Source of the DNA: Ruminococcus sp. AF41-9
Lineage (GTDB): Bacteria > Bacillota > Clostridia > Lachnospirales > Lachnospiraceae
Length of the DNA: 64,000 nucleotides
NCBI RefSeq assembly: GCF_003477525.1
Contig: NZ_QUDO01000001.1
Location: forward strand, 116,240-180,239
Reading direction: 5' to 3'
Shown here: positions 19,288-29,203 of the stretch, piece by piece
How positions within the stretch are numbered: position 1 is the stretch's first letter
How the letters are laid out: the number at the start of each line of letters is the position of its first letter
The notes under the pieces: model-generated
The model's input: the letters and a program-made list of their open reading frames with translations, nothing else
Told to the model about the DNA's origin: nothing
Database searches by the model: none
Program-made: the position numbers and the translations under genes

Positions 19288-19322
19288 CTTGTCAAATGAA
19301 AGCGAAAGCGGAGGAATATAAA

Positions 19323-21811
19323 TTGAAAGATTTATTATCAGAGATTGAGAGTTACTGGACGACCCGTGCGGAAGGGTATTCAGAGGTGAATCATAAAGAA
19401 CTGAATGGAATGCAGAAGGGGGCATGGCTGGAAGTTTTGAAGAGCCAGTTTCCGGAGAAGGCGAAGGAAGAGCTGAAGATTCTTGATATTGGTACTGGTC
19501 CGGGATTTTTCCCTGTGATCCTGGCTGAGGAAGGGTATCAGGTGACTGCTGTGGATTATACGCAGGAGATGCTGGATACTGCGAAGAAGAATGCGGGAGA
19601 GCTTTGTGAGAAGATTACTTTTTATAAGATGGATGCGCAGAATCTGGAGTTTGAGGATGGTGTGTTTGACGTTGTGATCAGCAGGAATCTGACCTGGAAT
19701 CTGAAGGATCCGGAGCGGGCGTACAGGGAGTGGTGCCGTGTCCTGAAACCGGGCGGCAAGCTGCTTAATTTTGATGCGAACTGGTATGGCTATCTTTATG
19801 ATGAGGAGAAGCGTCAGTCTTATGAGGAAGACAGAAAGAGCGTGGAGAGTGAGAATCTGGATGATCATTATCTGTGCACAGATATTGACCGTATGGAGAA
19901 AATTGCGCTTCAGATGCCGTTGTCTGCCATTAACAGACCTTCCTGGGACAGAAAGCTGCTTAAGGAGAATGGTTTTGCTTCTGTAGCGGTAGATATGGAA
20001 GTGTGGAAGCGGGTGTGGAGTCAGGAAGAGAAGTTAAATTATCATTCTACTCCGATGTTTATGATCAGTGCAGTGAAGAAAATGGAATGGAGTCCATGGG
20101 AGGATGCGGAAAACAGTGTAAAAGGCTGTGAAGATAATGTTGATGATGAACTCTGGTCAGTTCCGGGGAGCAGGAGGAGTGGATTTCTGAAGCTGGGCGG
20201 AGGAGAGTTTTCGCTTCCTTATACGGTGATCTGTGGAAGAAATCCGGGGAAAACGGTTCTGATCACTGCGGCTGTTCATGCAGGTGAGTGTGTGGGTGTG
20301 CAGGCAGCAGTGGAACTGGCAGAGAAGCTGGATCCGGAGAAAATACACGGGCGTGTGATCATTGTGAAGACGGTCTGTCGGAAAGAGTTTGAGGAGAGGA
20401 GCGGAAGTATCTGTCCGGAGGATAAGAAGAATCTGAACCGGGTATTTCCGGGATGTCCGCAGGGAACGAGAATGGAACGTCTGGCTTATGCAGTTGTACA
20501 GAAGCTGCACAGTGTGCAGATTATTATATTGATCTTCACAGTGGGGATGATTATGAGGAACTGACCCCGTATATTTATTATGCGGGAAAGGCTGATCCGG
20601 ATGTGTCGGAGATGTCACGAAAGATGGCGGAGCAGGCAGATGTTCCGTATATGGTGAAGTCGGATGTTGCTTCCGGAGGTTCTTATAATTATGCAGCATT
20701 ATGCGGAATTCCAAGTGTTCTGATCGAGCGTGGACAGATGGGAGGATGGAGTCCGGAAGAAGTCCATTCTATGCGAAAAGATGTCAGAAATATTCTGTGC
20801 GTTCTTGGAGTTTATGATGGACTGAGAAGTTACAGTAATTATTATCCGATGGAAATCGGACAGGTTCGTTATCAGTTTGCAAATGTGTCCGGTTTGTGGT
20901 ATCCGGCAAAGAAGCCCGGAGATCTTGTTAAGGCAGGGGAGTTTCTGGGATGTACGAAGGATTTTGAGGGAAATGTTCTGGAAAGCAGTTATTCGGATCT
21001 GAACGGGGTGATCCTGTATCAGGTGGCAAGCCTTCAGGTGATCAAAGATGGTCCTATGGTTACTTATGGAAGTTTCAGCCAGAGACGGGATGAGCGTAAG
21101 GAAAAGATCACAAGTTACTGGACGAAACGAAGTGACAGTTTTCTGGAACAGAGAAGATCAGAGCTGCACAGTGAGATGGCTGAAAAGTGGCTGAGTGAGT
21201 TACAGGCTTTGCTTCCGGAACAGGATGGCAGACTGAAGATTCTGGATGTTGGCTGTGGAGCCGGATTTTTCTCGATTCTTCTGGCGCAGCATGGACATGA
21301 GGTGACCGGAATTGACCTGACTCCTGATATGATCGTGCATTCACGGGAGCTGGCTCAGGAGGAAGGCGTGTCCTGTAGATTTGAAGTGATGGATGCGGAG
21401 AATCCGGATTTTGCGGATGAAACATTTGACGTGATCGTTTCCAGAAATCTTACCTGGACGCTTCCGAATGCAGCAGGGGCATATAAGGAATGGAGCCGTG
21501 TTCTGAAAAAGGGCGGAAGGATCATTAATGTAGATGCGAATTACGGAGCAGATGATTTTGCAGATACGACCGGACTGCCGACAAATCATGCACATTTTAA
21601 GGTTGGCGATGAGATGATGCGTGAGTGTGAGGAGATTAAGCGACAGCTTCCGATCAGTTCTTATGTCCGTCCGGCATGGGATCTGGAAACACTGGGAAAA
21701 CTGGGATTTGGGAAGTTTTCCATTGATCTGGGAGTCAGCGGTCGTATTTATACGAAGAAAGATGAGTTTTATAATCCGACCCCGTTATTTATTGTCTGTG
21801 CGGAGAAGTAG
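19323..21811 (+). pseudogene. Methyltransferase / M14-type deacylase / methyltransferase fusion, split by a one-base deletion
   Basis: Restoring one G near 20516 (GTG GCA GAT) joins two frames into one protein of about 829 aa. Domain 1 (about 1-255) is a class I SAM methyltransferase with the motif I loop ILDIGTGPGF. Domain 2 (about 270-560) is of the succinylglutamate desuccinylase/aspartoacylase type, with zinc-site motifs AAVHAGE and DLHSGD and a later IERGQMGG. Domain 3 (about 565-829) is a second SAM methyltransferase (ILDVGCGAGF) clearly related to domain 1: both share the VISRNLTW / VIVSRNLTW segment. The substrate is unknown. It is transcribed alone between pfl and a SleB-type gene. 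GGAGG lies 8 bases before the TTG start. An uninterrupted two-gene arrangement in relatives is possible. Confidence 0.7.
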
Positions 21812-21934
21812 AATTGCTTACTGGAATCAGCTCTGTTACTGTATGGAGTAAAAAATAATGTATGTTGTATGAATGATTTCTCTGTATACAGTAACGCGAA
21901 CTCTGTCTAAATGTTACGGAAATATAAAAAATGC

Positions 21935-21963
21935 TTGACGAAATTAACAATATTAAGTATAAT
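21935..21963 (+). promoter_or_regulatory. Promoter of the SleB-type hydrolase gene
   Basis: TTGACG (21935-21940), 17-base spacer, TATAAT (21958-21963). Confidence 0.75.
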
Positions 21964-22068
21964 TTTCTTATAGATTACAAAAATGTTACATTTACGTAAT
22001 GAAAGCAGAGCGGAGGCAGGTGATACTGACTTCTGTTCTCATGTAAAAATCATAAGGAAATAGAAGGT

Positions 22069-22917
22069 ATGAAAGTTCAAAACAGCTTAAACAGAATGGG
22101 GAGTTCTTTTAAGGGGTTGCTGCTGGTCGTCATGTGTACCTGTATGGCTGCTGCTTTGTCTGTAGGGGGCAGAGTGGCGGAGCGTAACAGCCGGAGGGAA
22201 GCTTATGCGTCGTCAGGAAAGAGTGAGGAAGTGGAGATCAGCACGGTGTCTTCTGCGGATGGTGCAGGAGTTGATCTTCTTCCTACCGGGATTGCAGGAG
22301 TGGTATCCGGAGTAGAGGAGTCTGCTTCCGGGAGGAAAACGGTGGAGCGGATTGGTACCTCCTGTGAGCAGGTAATGGTAGGACAGCGTATCAAGAGGAT
22401 TGAAGACCGGCTTGCAGAGTTTGATGTGAGTTCTTCTATGGAGAGCAGGGTAAATGCGCTGGATGAGACAGCGGTTACCATGGCTCAGCGTGCAGCGATG
22501 ATGTCAGATGAAGATTATGATACACTTTTACATATTGTGGAAGCAGAGGCCGGGACGGAAGACGTGAAGGGACGTATTCTGGTTGCCAATGTGATCATGA
22601 ACCGTGTGAAGAATGAGGAATTTCCGGATACTGTCACAGAGGTGGTATGGGAAAGAACAAACGGAGTTCCGCAGTTTTCGCCGACATATGACGGCAGGAT
22701 CAGCGAAGTGACTGTTTCGGAGGAGACGAAAGAGGCTGTCAGGCAGGTTCTTAACGGTGTGGATTATTCGGAAGGAGCACTGTTCTTTATCCAGAAGTCA
22801 GAGGCAGAGAAGCATAATGTCTCCTGGTTCGAGAAGGATCTGAAGAAACTGTTCAAGTATGGTGTCCATGAATTTTATACATATCCGGATGCAGAGGAAG
22901 GTTCTGTGGAATCCTGA
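22069..22917 (+). CDS. SleB-type cell wall hydrolase, membrane-anchored
   Basis: A 282-aa secreted or membrane-anchored protein. Residues about 15-30 are hydrophobic (signal or anchor), and a linker of about 120 residues follows. The C-terminal half is a Hydrolase_2 domain, the catalytic part of the spore cortex-lytic enzyme SleB. The core shows HIVEAEAG with the likely catalytic Glu, VANVIMNRV, and a QFSP segment, all family marks. There is no peptidoglycan-binding repeat as in true SleB, so a vegetative role is as likely as germination. It has its own promoter and terminator. Confidence 0.8.
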   Translation: MKVQNSLNRMGSSFKGLLLVVMCTCMAAALSVGGRVAERNSRREAYASSGKSEEVEISTVSSADGAGVDLLPTGIAGVVSGVEESASGRKTVERIGTSCEQVMVGQRIKRIEDRLAEFDVSSSMESRVNALDETAVTMAQRAAMMSDEDYDTLLHIVEAEAGTEDVKGRILVANVIMNRVKNEEFPDTVTEVVWERTNGVPQFSPTYDGRISEVTVSEETKEAVRQVLNGVDYSEGALFFIQKSEAEKHNVSWFEKDLKKLFKYGVHEFYTYPDAEEGSVES

Positions 22918-22994
22918 CTGTACAGGGAGAGTACAGCGGATAATTTTTTCCGGATAATAGACAAAATGATAAAAGGATAAAAGGATAAGGAAAA

Positions 22995-23046
22995 GCAGCG
23001 GAGAGGAAGGCCTGATAAAAAGACCGGAATCTGCCGCTGTTTTTTG
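22995..23046 (+). terminator. Terminator of the SleB-type gene
   Basis: CAGCGG..AGA pairs with TCTGCCGCTG across an imperfect stem, followed by six U at 23040-23045. Confidence 0.65.
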
Positions 23047-23170
23047 CGCTGTGCTGGTTTTTGCCTGATGTGCCTGCTTTGGGCTGTGTCATAGTGTATC
23101 TGAACAGTAACGGGGATTTTTTTTAGAAAAGAGTTAGTGATATTTTAGGATGGCATTTTACTAAAGTATA

Positions 23171-23275
23171 TGCTATAATGTCCTCAATTGGTTCCTGTAT
23201 GCAGGCAAAAGCCGCAGATGAGGGGGACCGGCATTATTGCATACTGCATATGATTTGCAGAATACATGGTAAGAT
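23171..23275 (+). promoter_or_regulatory. Promoter and folded leader of thrC
   Basis: An extended -10 (TGC-TATAAT, 23174-23179) has only a weak -35. The following ~100-nt leader has CCTG/CAGG (23194-23204) and a possible long-range pairing of GTCCTCA (from 23180) with TGAGGGGGAC (23219-23228). There is no T-box sequence and no terminator, so its role is uncertain. Confidence 0.35.
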
Positions 23276-23305
23276 ATGAATAACTTTGGAAAGGCAGGAA
23301 ATATC

Positions 23306-24796
23306 ATGCAGGTATTATACAAAAGCACAAGAGGTAAAGAAGAAACCGTAACAGCATCTATGGCGATTCTGAAAGGACTTTCTGAGGATGGCGGCTTATT
23401 TGTGCCAACAGAAATTCCGAAGCTGGATGTCTCTATGGAGAAACTTGCTCAGATGAGCTATCAGGAAACCGCTTACGAGGTTATGAAACGTTTCCTTACT
23501 GATTTTACAGAAGAAGAATTAAAAAACTGCATCAATAATGCCTATGATGACAAATTTGACACAAAGGAGATCGCGCCTCTTCATGAAGCTGACGGTGCTT
23601 ATTTCCTGGAACTGTATCATGGTGCGACAATTGCATTTAAAGATATGGCATTATCCATTCTTCCACATCTGATGACAACTGCAGCGAAGAAAAATCAGGT
23701 AAAAAATGAGATCGTGATCCTTACTGCAACTTCCGGCGATACCGGCAAGGCTGCCATGGCAGGATTTGCAAATGTTCCAGGAACCAAGATCATTGTATTC
23801 TACCCGAAACATGGTGTCAGTCCGATTCAGGAGAAACAGATGGTTACACAGAAGGGAAACAATACTTATGTAGTCGGCATTACAGGAAACTTTGACGATG
23901 CTCAGACCGCAGTAAAGAAAATGTTCAATGATAAAGAACTGGAAGCAGAGCTTGACCAGGCTGGATATCAGTTCTCTTCTGCGAACTCTATCAATATCGG
24001 ACGTCTGGTTCCGCAGATCGTTTATTATGTATATGCATATGCATCACTGGTACGTCAGTGCAAGATCAAAGATGGTCAGGAGATCAATGTGGTAGTACCT
24101 ACCGGAAACTTTGGAAACATTCTGGCTGCTTATTATGCAAAACAGATGGGACTTCCGGTTCATAAACTGATCTGTGCTTCCAATGACAATAAAGTACTGT
24201 ATGATTTCTTCCGCACAGGAACTTATGACAGAAAACGTGATTTTATCCTTACAACTTCTCCATCCATGGATATTCTGATCTCCAGCAATCTGGAACGTCT
24301 GATCTATCGCATCGCAGGCGGTGATACAGAGAAATGTGCAGAACTGATGCAGTCTCTCACAGCAGGCGGCGAATATACGATCACAGAGGAAATGAAAGCA
24401 CAGCTTTCTGATTTCTATGGAAATTACTGTACAGAAGCTGAGACAGCAGACACCATTGCAAAAATCTTTAAGGACAGCCATTATGTGATCGATACACATA
24501 CAGCCGTTGCAGCAGGTGTTTATGACAAGTATGTGAAGGATACAGAGGATAAGACTCCGACAGTGATCGCTTCCACAGCCAGCCCGTATAAATTTACAAG
24601 AAGCGTGATGGATGCGCTGAAAGTGGAGACAGAGGGCAAGGATGATTTCACACTGGCTGATGAGCTGAGCGAACTCTCCGGTGTAAAACTTCCACAGGCA
24701 GTAGAAACCATCCGCACAGCACCGGTTCTTCATGACCGCGTGGTAGACGCACCGGATATGCCGGCAGCAGTAAAAGATATTCTGGGAATTAAATAA
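23306..24796 (+). CDS. thrC: Threonine synthase
   Basis: A 496-aa PLP enzyme converting O-phosphohomoserine to threonine. The PLP lysine is in GATIAFKDMA, and the phosphate-binding loop is TSGDTGKAAM. The length fits the long threonine synthase class common in Clostridia. The ATG at 23306 is preceded by GGCAGGAA six bases upstream and gives the usual MQVLYKSTRG start; an in-frame ATG at 23276 has no ribosome site. It is transcribed alone, with the 6S RNA gene directly downstream. Confidence 0.9.
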   Translation: MQVLYKSTRGKEETVTASMAILKGLSEDGGLFVPTEIPKLDVSMEKLAQMSYQETAYEVMKRFLTDFTEEELKNCINNAYDDKFDTKEIAPLHEADGAYFLELYHGATIAFKDMALSILPHLMTTAAKKNQVKNEIVILTATSGDTGKAAMAGFANVPGTKIIVFYPKHGVSPIQEKQMVTQKGNNTYVVGITGNFDDAQTAVKKMFNDKELEAELDQAGYQFSSANSINIGRLVPQIVYYVYAYASLVRQCKIKDGQEINVVVPTGNFGNILAAYYAKQMGLPVHKLICASNDNKVLYDFFRTGTYDRKRDFILTTSPSMDILISSNLERLIYRIAGGDTEKCAELMQSLTAGGEYTITEEMKAQLSDFYGNYCTEAETADTIAKIFKDSHYVIDTHTAVAAGVYDKYVKDTEDKTPTVIASTASPYKFTRSVMDALKVETEGKDDFTLADELSELSGVKLPQAVETIRTAPVLHDRVVDAPDMPAAVKDILGIK

Positions 24797-24813
24797 AAAA
24801 TATGCATTTTATG

Positions 24814-24842
24814 TTGAAAAAGCGTATACACTAGAGTATAAT
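24814..24842 (+). promoter_or_regulatory. Promoter of the 6S RNA gene
   Basis: TTGAAA (24814-24819), 17-base spacer, TATAAT (24837-24842): a full sigma-A promoter directly after thrC with no protein gene behind it. Confidence 0.8.
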
Positions 24843-24849
24843 AAAACCA

Positions 24850-25080
24850 GTTAAGAAAACTGAATATCCTGAAATGTGCGAGACCCCTTCTTTTTTTGAA
24901 CCTACATCGACTTTAACGGGAATTCAAGATCGCAGGCCGGATGTCAGGCCGTCATTACGCAGCGGAAGGCAGAAAGTCTGTTGAGGATACCCACCTAGCT
25001 ACGGCTAGGCGTCAATGGGAAGGGAACGGCATTTCGGGACTTAATGAAAAAATACAGAGCCGTAACAAGGCTCTTTTTTT
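24850..25080 (+). ncRNA. ssrS: 6S RNA
   Basis: About 230 nt between a strong promoter and a terminator. The ends pair: TCCTGAAATGTGC (from 24868) with GGCATTTCGGGACTT (from 25028), the closing stem of 6S RNA. The run of T then GAACCTAC near 24891-24906 resembles B. subtilis 6S-1, which has CCTGATGTGT and a T-run followed by GAAC at the same places. A terminator hairpin GAGCC/GGCTC (25057-25073) with seven U closes the gene. 6S RNA mimics an open promoter and sequesters sigma-A RNA polymerase. An 81-codon frame across it is not a gene. Confidence 0.8.
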
Positions 25081-25182
25081 CGTAAAGCTGCCGGGACACT
25101 GGTGCCTGTATGGAAGAAAACGTAGTGTTTTACGGACAGAGATTTACGGAAAAAACAAAAAATATATGGGAGGTTTGAAACG

Positions 25183-26243
25183 ATGAGTGTTTCAGAGAGA
25201 AGATTTGGCGTACTGCCAACAGGAGAACCGGTCAGAATATTTCATCTGGAGAATAAATCCGGGGCTTATATCGAAGTGACAGAATTTGGTGCACTTCTTG
25301 TAAAAGTGTGTGTGCCGGACAAAGATGGAAAACTGACAGACGTGGTTTTGGGATATGATGATCTGGAATCCTATGAAGTGAATGGATGCTTCTTTGGTGC
25401 AACGATCGGAAGAAGCGGCAACCGTATCGGTGGAGCGAAGTTCTCTGTTTACGGAAAAGAAGTCGTTCTTGCGCAGAATGAGAATGATAACAATCTTCAC
25501 AGTGGTCCGGACGGATTTGAGAAAAAATTATGGAAAGTGGCAGAAACCTCTCAGGAGAAGAATTACATAGTATTCAACCGTATCAGCCGGATGGAGAGAA
25601 TGGATATCCGGGAGAGTTTGATGTATCCGTGAAATATGAATTTACAGAGGAGAATGAACTGAAGATCCATTATCAGGGTGTGTGCGATGAGCCTACGATC
25701 GCAAATATGACGAATCATTCTTACTTCAACCTGGCAGGTGAAGGCAGCGGCACTGCGATGGATCAGTATCTGACTCTTCATGCGAAATATTATACACCGG
25801 TTATTGACAGCCATTCCATTCCTGCCGGAGAGTATGCAGAAGTTGCAGGAACTCCTATGGATTTCAATGTTTCAAAGAAAATCGGACAGGATATTGACGC
25901 AGATTTCGAACAGCTTAAATTTACAGGCGGATATGACCATAACTATGTAACAGACAATTATGCGAAAGGCAACCGCCGTCTGATCGCAACTGCATACAGT
26001 GACAAGAGTGGCATTGCCATGGATGTTACTTCTGACTGCCCGTGCGTACAGCTTTATGCCGGTAACTTCATTGAACAGGAAAAAGGCAAAAACGGACATA
26101 TTTATACAAAGAGAGATGCGTTCTGTCTGGAAACACAGGTGGAGCCGAATGCTATCAATGTAGAGAACTTCCATTCTCCGCTTCTGGAAGCCGGAGAGCA
26201 GTATGATTCTACAACTTCCTATCGTTTCTATACCAGAGACTGA
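25183..26243 (+). pseudogene. galM: Aldose 1-epimerase (galactose mutarotase), split by a one-base deletion
   Basis: Interconverts alpha and beta sugars for the Leloir pathway. The first frame covers residues 1 to about 131, and the second takes over near 25575 and runs to 26243. Adding one base (GTA TTN CAA CCG) restores 353 aa, the usual length. Family residues are present on both sides of the break: NDNNLHSGPDGF and NHSYFNL carry the catalytic or binding histidines, GGYDHNYV follows, and the Glu in FCLETQ is the expected general base. A GGGAGG ribosome site precedes the ATG at 25183. The break looks like a sequence error rather than decay, because no other lesion is seen. Confidence 0.85.
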
Positions 26244-26298
26244 AGATAGGACACGGTAGTCCGGAAGGTACATCGTACAGATAACAGACAACATATTT

Positions 26299-26347
26299 TC
26301 TGGTTTTCTTTCATATATTTTATGTATGAAGAAAACCAGATTTTTTT
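26299..26347 (+). terminator. Terminator overlapping the start codon of the SpoIID-like gene
   Basis: A 16-bp stem with one bulged base pairs 26299-26315 with 26325-26340, closing a 9-base loop, followed by seven U (26341-26347). The right arm contains the ATG (26326-26328) of the next gene. It should end galM transcription and fold the start of the following gene. Confidence 0.85.
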
Positions 26348-27707
26348 ATGGGACAAATTGTCTGCTGCTCGCATTTCTGGGCTGGGGGATTCTCTTTAAT
26401 ACTGCATTGGAAAAGCAAATACTGCAAGATGGAAATATGCAGAGCAGTGATATGCACAGCAGTGATATGCAGAGCGATGGTGTGCAGAGTGATGATACAC
26501 AGAGCAATCATATGCAAAGTGATGATATGCGGGCAAATGCTACGCAGACTGATGATGTACAGACCAGTGATATGCGGGATGAGAATATGGAAATCAGCGA
26601 AAAAAACGGGGCGGAAGAAGGGAAAACTACACCGAAAAAAATCCGGGTACTGCTCATGGACAGCGGGTATCGCAGTTATGAGCATGCGGAAGTTTCCGGT
26701 GTCTGTAAAGGAAAGGTGTTTTCCTATACAGCGGACAGTCAGGAGTTTGAAAGTGGTCCTGTCACATTAAACGGCGGGAAAAAGGGAATTGAAGTGACGT
26801 CGATAGAGAGACAGTGCGGAAATCCCGTATATTATGGAAAACTGGAACTGATCAGGAACGGAGAATCGCTGAACCTGATCAATGAGCTGTCTCTGGAAGA
26901 ATATCTGAAAGGGGTAGTGCCCAGTGAGATGCCGCCTTCTTATGAGGAACAGGCTCTGATGGCGCAGGCAGTCTGTGCCAGAACTTATGCATGGAAACAG
27001 ATGCAGGGAGAAGGGGTAAGCGGATATCCGGCAGATGTGGACGACAGTGTCAGTTATCAGGTCTATGGCAATATTCAGCCACAGGAATCTACCAGTGAGG
27101 CGGTGGAGGAGACAAAAGGGCTGATCCTGACCAGAGAAGGAGAACCTATAGAAGCCTATTATTTTTCCACGTCAGCGGGAGCCACCAGCACAGATGAAAT
27201 ATGGGGAGCAGAAGAAGCGGCACCATATCTGAAAAGCGTGGTATGTGAGTTTGATGAAAATTCTCCGTGGAGAGAGTGGAAAGTAACCATTCCCTGGGAG
27301 AATCTTCAGCAGAAAGTTTCAGAAAGAACCGGGACACAGGAGAAACTGCTTTCAGTGGAGGTGGTAAGGAAAAATGAAAGCGGTGCGGCGATAAGCTTCA
27401 GGTGGTAACAGAATCCGGGGATTTTTCTGTGGATCAGGAATATGAGATCCGGAAATTACTTTCCCCACAGGAATGCACGATCACAGAAAAAGACGGAACA
27501 GAGACAGACGGCGGAAGTCTTCTTCCAAGTGCATATTTTACCCTGAAACAGAAGAAAGGGGAATCTGTGGAGGTCACTGGCGGAGGATATGGACATGGTG
27601 TGGGAATGAGCCAGACTGCTGCCAATGAGATGGCGAAAGAGGCGTATTCTTTTGAAGAAATCCTGAAATATTTTTTTAATGGAATTACAATTGAAAGTAT
27701 GGTATGA
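26326..27707 (+). pseudogene. SpoIID/LytB-domain protein, split by a one-base deletion
   Basis: Restoring one C near 27395 (AGC CTT CAG GTG) joins two frames into 460 aa. The N-terminus is a signal or anchor segment (about residues 11-27), followed by ten degenerate five-residue repeats (38-88). A SpoIID domain follows with VVPSEMP, whose Glu matches the catalytic residue of SpoIID lytic transglycosylase. The closing motif GGGYGHGVGMSQ is also a SpoIID hallmark. It may act on peptidoglycan in sporulation or in vegetative cells. The start codon lies in a terminator hairpin with no clear ribosome site, so expression is puzzling. Confidence 0.75.
26437..26590 (+). repeat. Degenerate 15-bp tandem repeat coding for pentapeptides
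   Basis: Ten copies of a 15-base unit (around ATGCAGAGCAGTGAT) code for Met/Val/Thr-Gln-Ser/Thr-x-Asp/Asn/Gly pentads in the linker of the SpoIID-like protein. Copies vary mostly at third positions and by single substitutions. Confidence 0.75.
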
Positions 27708-27748
27708 TAAAAGACAGAGGAAATCTGTAAAACGGAATGGAGAAAATT

Positions 27749-28777
27749 ATGAAGAGGAAAAAGTGGTCAATTGTAAAACTTCTGACTGGCTTTATGAACC
27801 GGGTTTCCGGGGATCACGTAGGGGCGTATGCGACACAGTCTGCATATTTCCTGATTTTATCGTTTATTCCGTGTATCCTTTTTCTGACTACCCTGGTTCG
27901 CTATACACCACTTACCTATAATGTTGTCAGGGATGCGATCATAGCATTTATTCCGGAGAATCTTCAGAGCTTTGTGCTGGGGATCGTAGTGGATGTGTAC
28001 AAAAGGAGCACCGCGATCGTTCCACTTTCCGCTCTGGTGGCTCTGTGGTCGGCCGGGAAGGGATTACAGTCTATCATCAATGGCCTGAATACCATTTATC
28101 ATGTAAAAGAAACCCGTAACTGGCTTCTGACCAGAATTTATGCGGTGTTTTATACCCTGTGTCTGGTGATCGCGCTGGTTGTTTCCCTGCTGATGCTGGT
28201 ACTGGGAAATGAGATTCAGAAAGCGTTATCCAGATATCTTCCGTTTCTTGCGAAACTGATGGGAAAGATTCTGGGAGCCAGGGCGTTCCTGGTATTCGGG
28301 GTTTTGTTTTTTGTATTTTTGCTGTTATATAAAGTTCTGCCGAACAGGAAAGCAACTTTTAAAAGTCAGATTCCGGGCGCATTTATCATCGCTGTGGCCT
28401 GGTCTGTGTTTTCCTATGGCTTTTCTTTTTATTTTGAAATTTTTCCGGGATTCAGCAATATGTATGGAAACCTTGCCACGATCATCATGGTCATGCTGTG
28501 GCTGTATTTCTGTATGAACCTTCTCCTGTACGGTGCAGAGATCAATGCATATTTCGAGAATGAATTCCGTCTTGCGCACAGATCAGTAAAAGGAATCCTG
28601 GCTCATGAGAAAGAACGCATACAGTCAGCAAAGATTTCGGCGCAGGAAGCAAAACAGCAGGAAGTAAAACTGCCGGAAGAAACGGCAGAGATGGAGACAG
28701 AGGGAAAACCGAAACGAAGATTGAGAAGACGCAGGAAGAAAAGCGGGGAACGAAAAACACAGAAAAATGGCACTTGA
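27749..28777 (+). CDS. YihY/BrkB-family membrane protein
   Basis: A polytopic inner-membrane protein (about 342 aa) of the YihY/BrkB family (formerly and wrongly called RNase BN). It has about six hydrophobic segments between residues 25 and 280, and the family motif ALWSAGKGLQ near residue 88. The C-terminus is a charged cytoplasmic tail ending in a run of Arg and Lys. The function is not established; transport has been suggested for the family. I choose the ATG at 27749, with GGAG six bases upstream, over one four codons earlier. Confidence 0.8.
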   Translation: MKRKKWSIVKLLTGFMNRVSGDHVGAYATQSAYFLILSFIPCILFLTTLVRYTPLTYNVVRDAIIAFIPENLQSFVLGIVVDVYKRSTAIVPLSALVALWSAGKGLQSIINGLNTIYHVKETRNWLLTRIYAVFYTLCLVIALVVSLLMLVLGNEIQKALSRYLPFLAKLMGKILGARAFLVFGVLFFVFLLLYKVLPNRKATFKSQIPGAFIIAVAWSVFSYGFSFYFEIFPGFSNMYGNLATIIMVMLWLYFCMNLLLYGAEINAYFENEFRLAHRSVKGILAHEKERIQSAKISAQEAKQQEVKLPEETAEMETEGKPKRRLRRRRKKSGERKTQKNGT

Positions 28778-28829
28778 CAGATTTTTAAGTCTGTGGCATC
28801 ATTAATACTGTTAATAATGAAAAAGGCTT

Positions 28830-29115
28830 AGAAGGTGTTTCCAGGGATTTATTTTCCTCAGAGAGAGGGAGTCGGCGGCTGAAAGCTTCCTCAGGTTCAG
28901 ATATTTCCTGAATTTCCCACCGGAGCTGCGTTTCTGAACAGCACTGCAGAAAGACTGAGAACGCGAGTGAGCGTATGGCAGTCAGAGAGTTGTGGACAGT
29001 AGGAGATGACGTGACTGCGCGTTAAGCAGACCGAGAGCCTGTAGAAGGTACAGGAAGCAGGGTGGTACCGCGGATATTTTACTCCGTCCCTTTATTGGGA
29101 CGGAGTTTTTTTATT
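28830..29115 (+). promoter_or_regulatory. T-box leader of pheST
   Basis: The T-box sequence TGGTACCGCGG lies at 29063-29073. It is followed by a terminator ACTCCGTCCC/GGGACGGAGT (29081-29106) and a U run. A candidate Phe specifier codon TTC is at 28914-28916, 150 bases before the T-box, much as in the leuA leader. Between them, 28953-28983 (GACTG..CAGTC) resembles a repeat at 33573. The whole 28778-29203 gap is this leader and its spacer; I see no clean promoter in it. Confidence 0.85.
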
Positions 29116-29203
29116 TTAAGAAAATATTTTCATAATTTTCATATGATGAAAAATTATGACCGCACAGAATTCTGCTATTTTATGATAAAGGAGAAAGAAA
29201 AAC

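Noticed and set aside
24044..24733. 229-codon open frame antisense to thrC
   Set aside because: Shadow of thrC with a Cys-rich, unfamily-like sequence.
24941..25186. 81-codon frame on the plus strand
   Set aside because: Lies across the 6S RNA and its terminator; no ribosome site.
26437..26590. CRISPR array
   Set aside because: The repeats are 15 bp, degenerate, in frame in a coding region, and have no spacers or cas genes.
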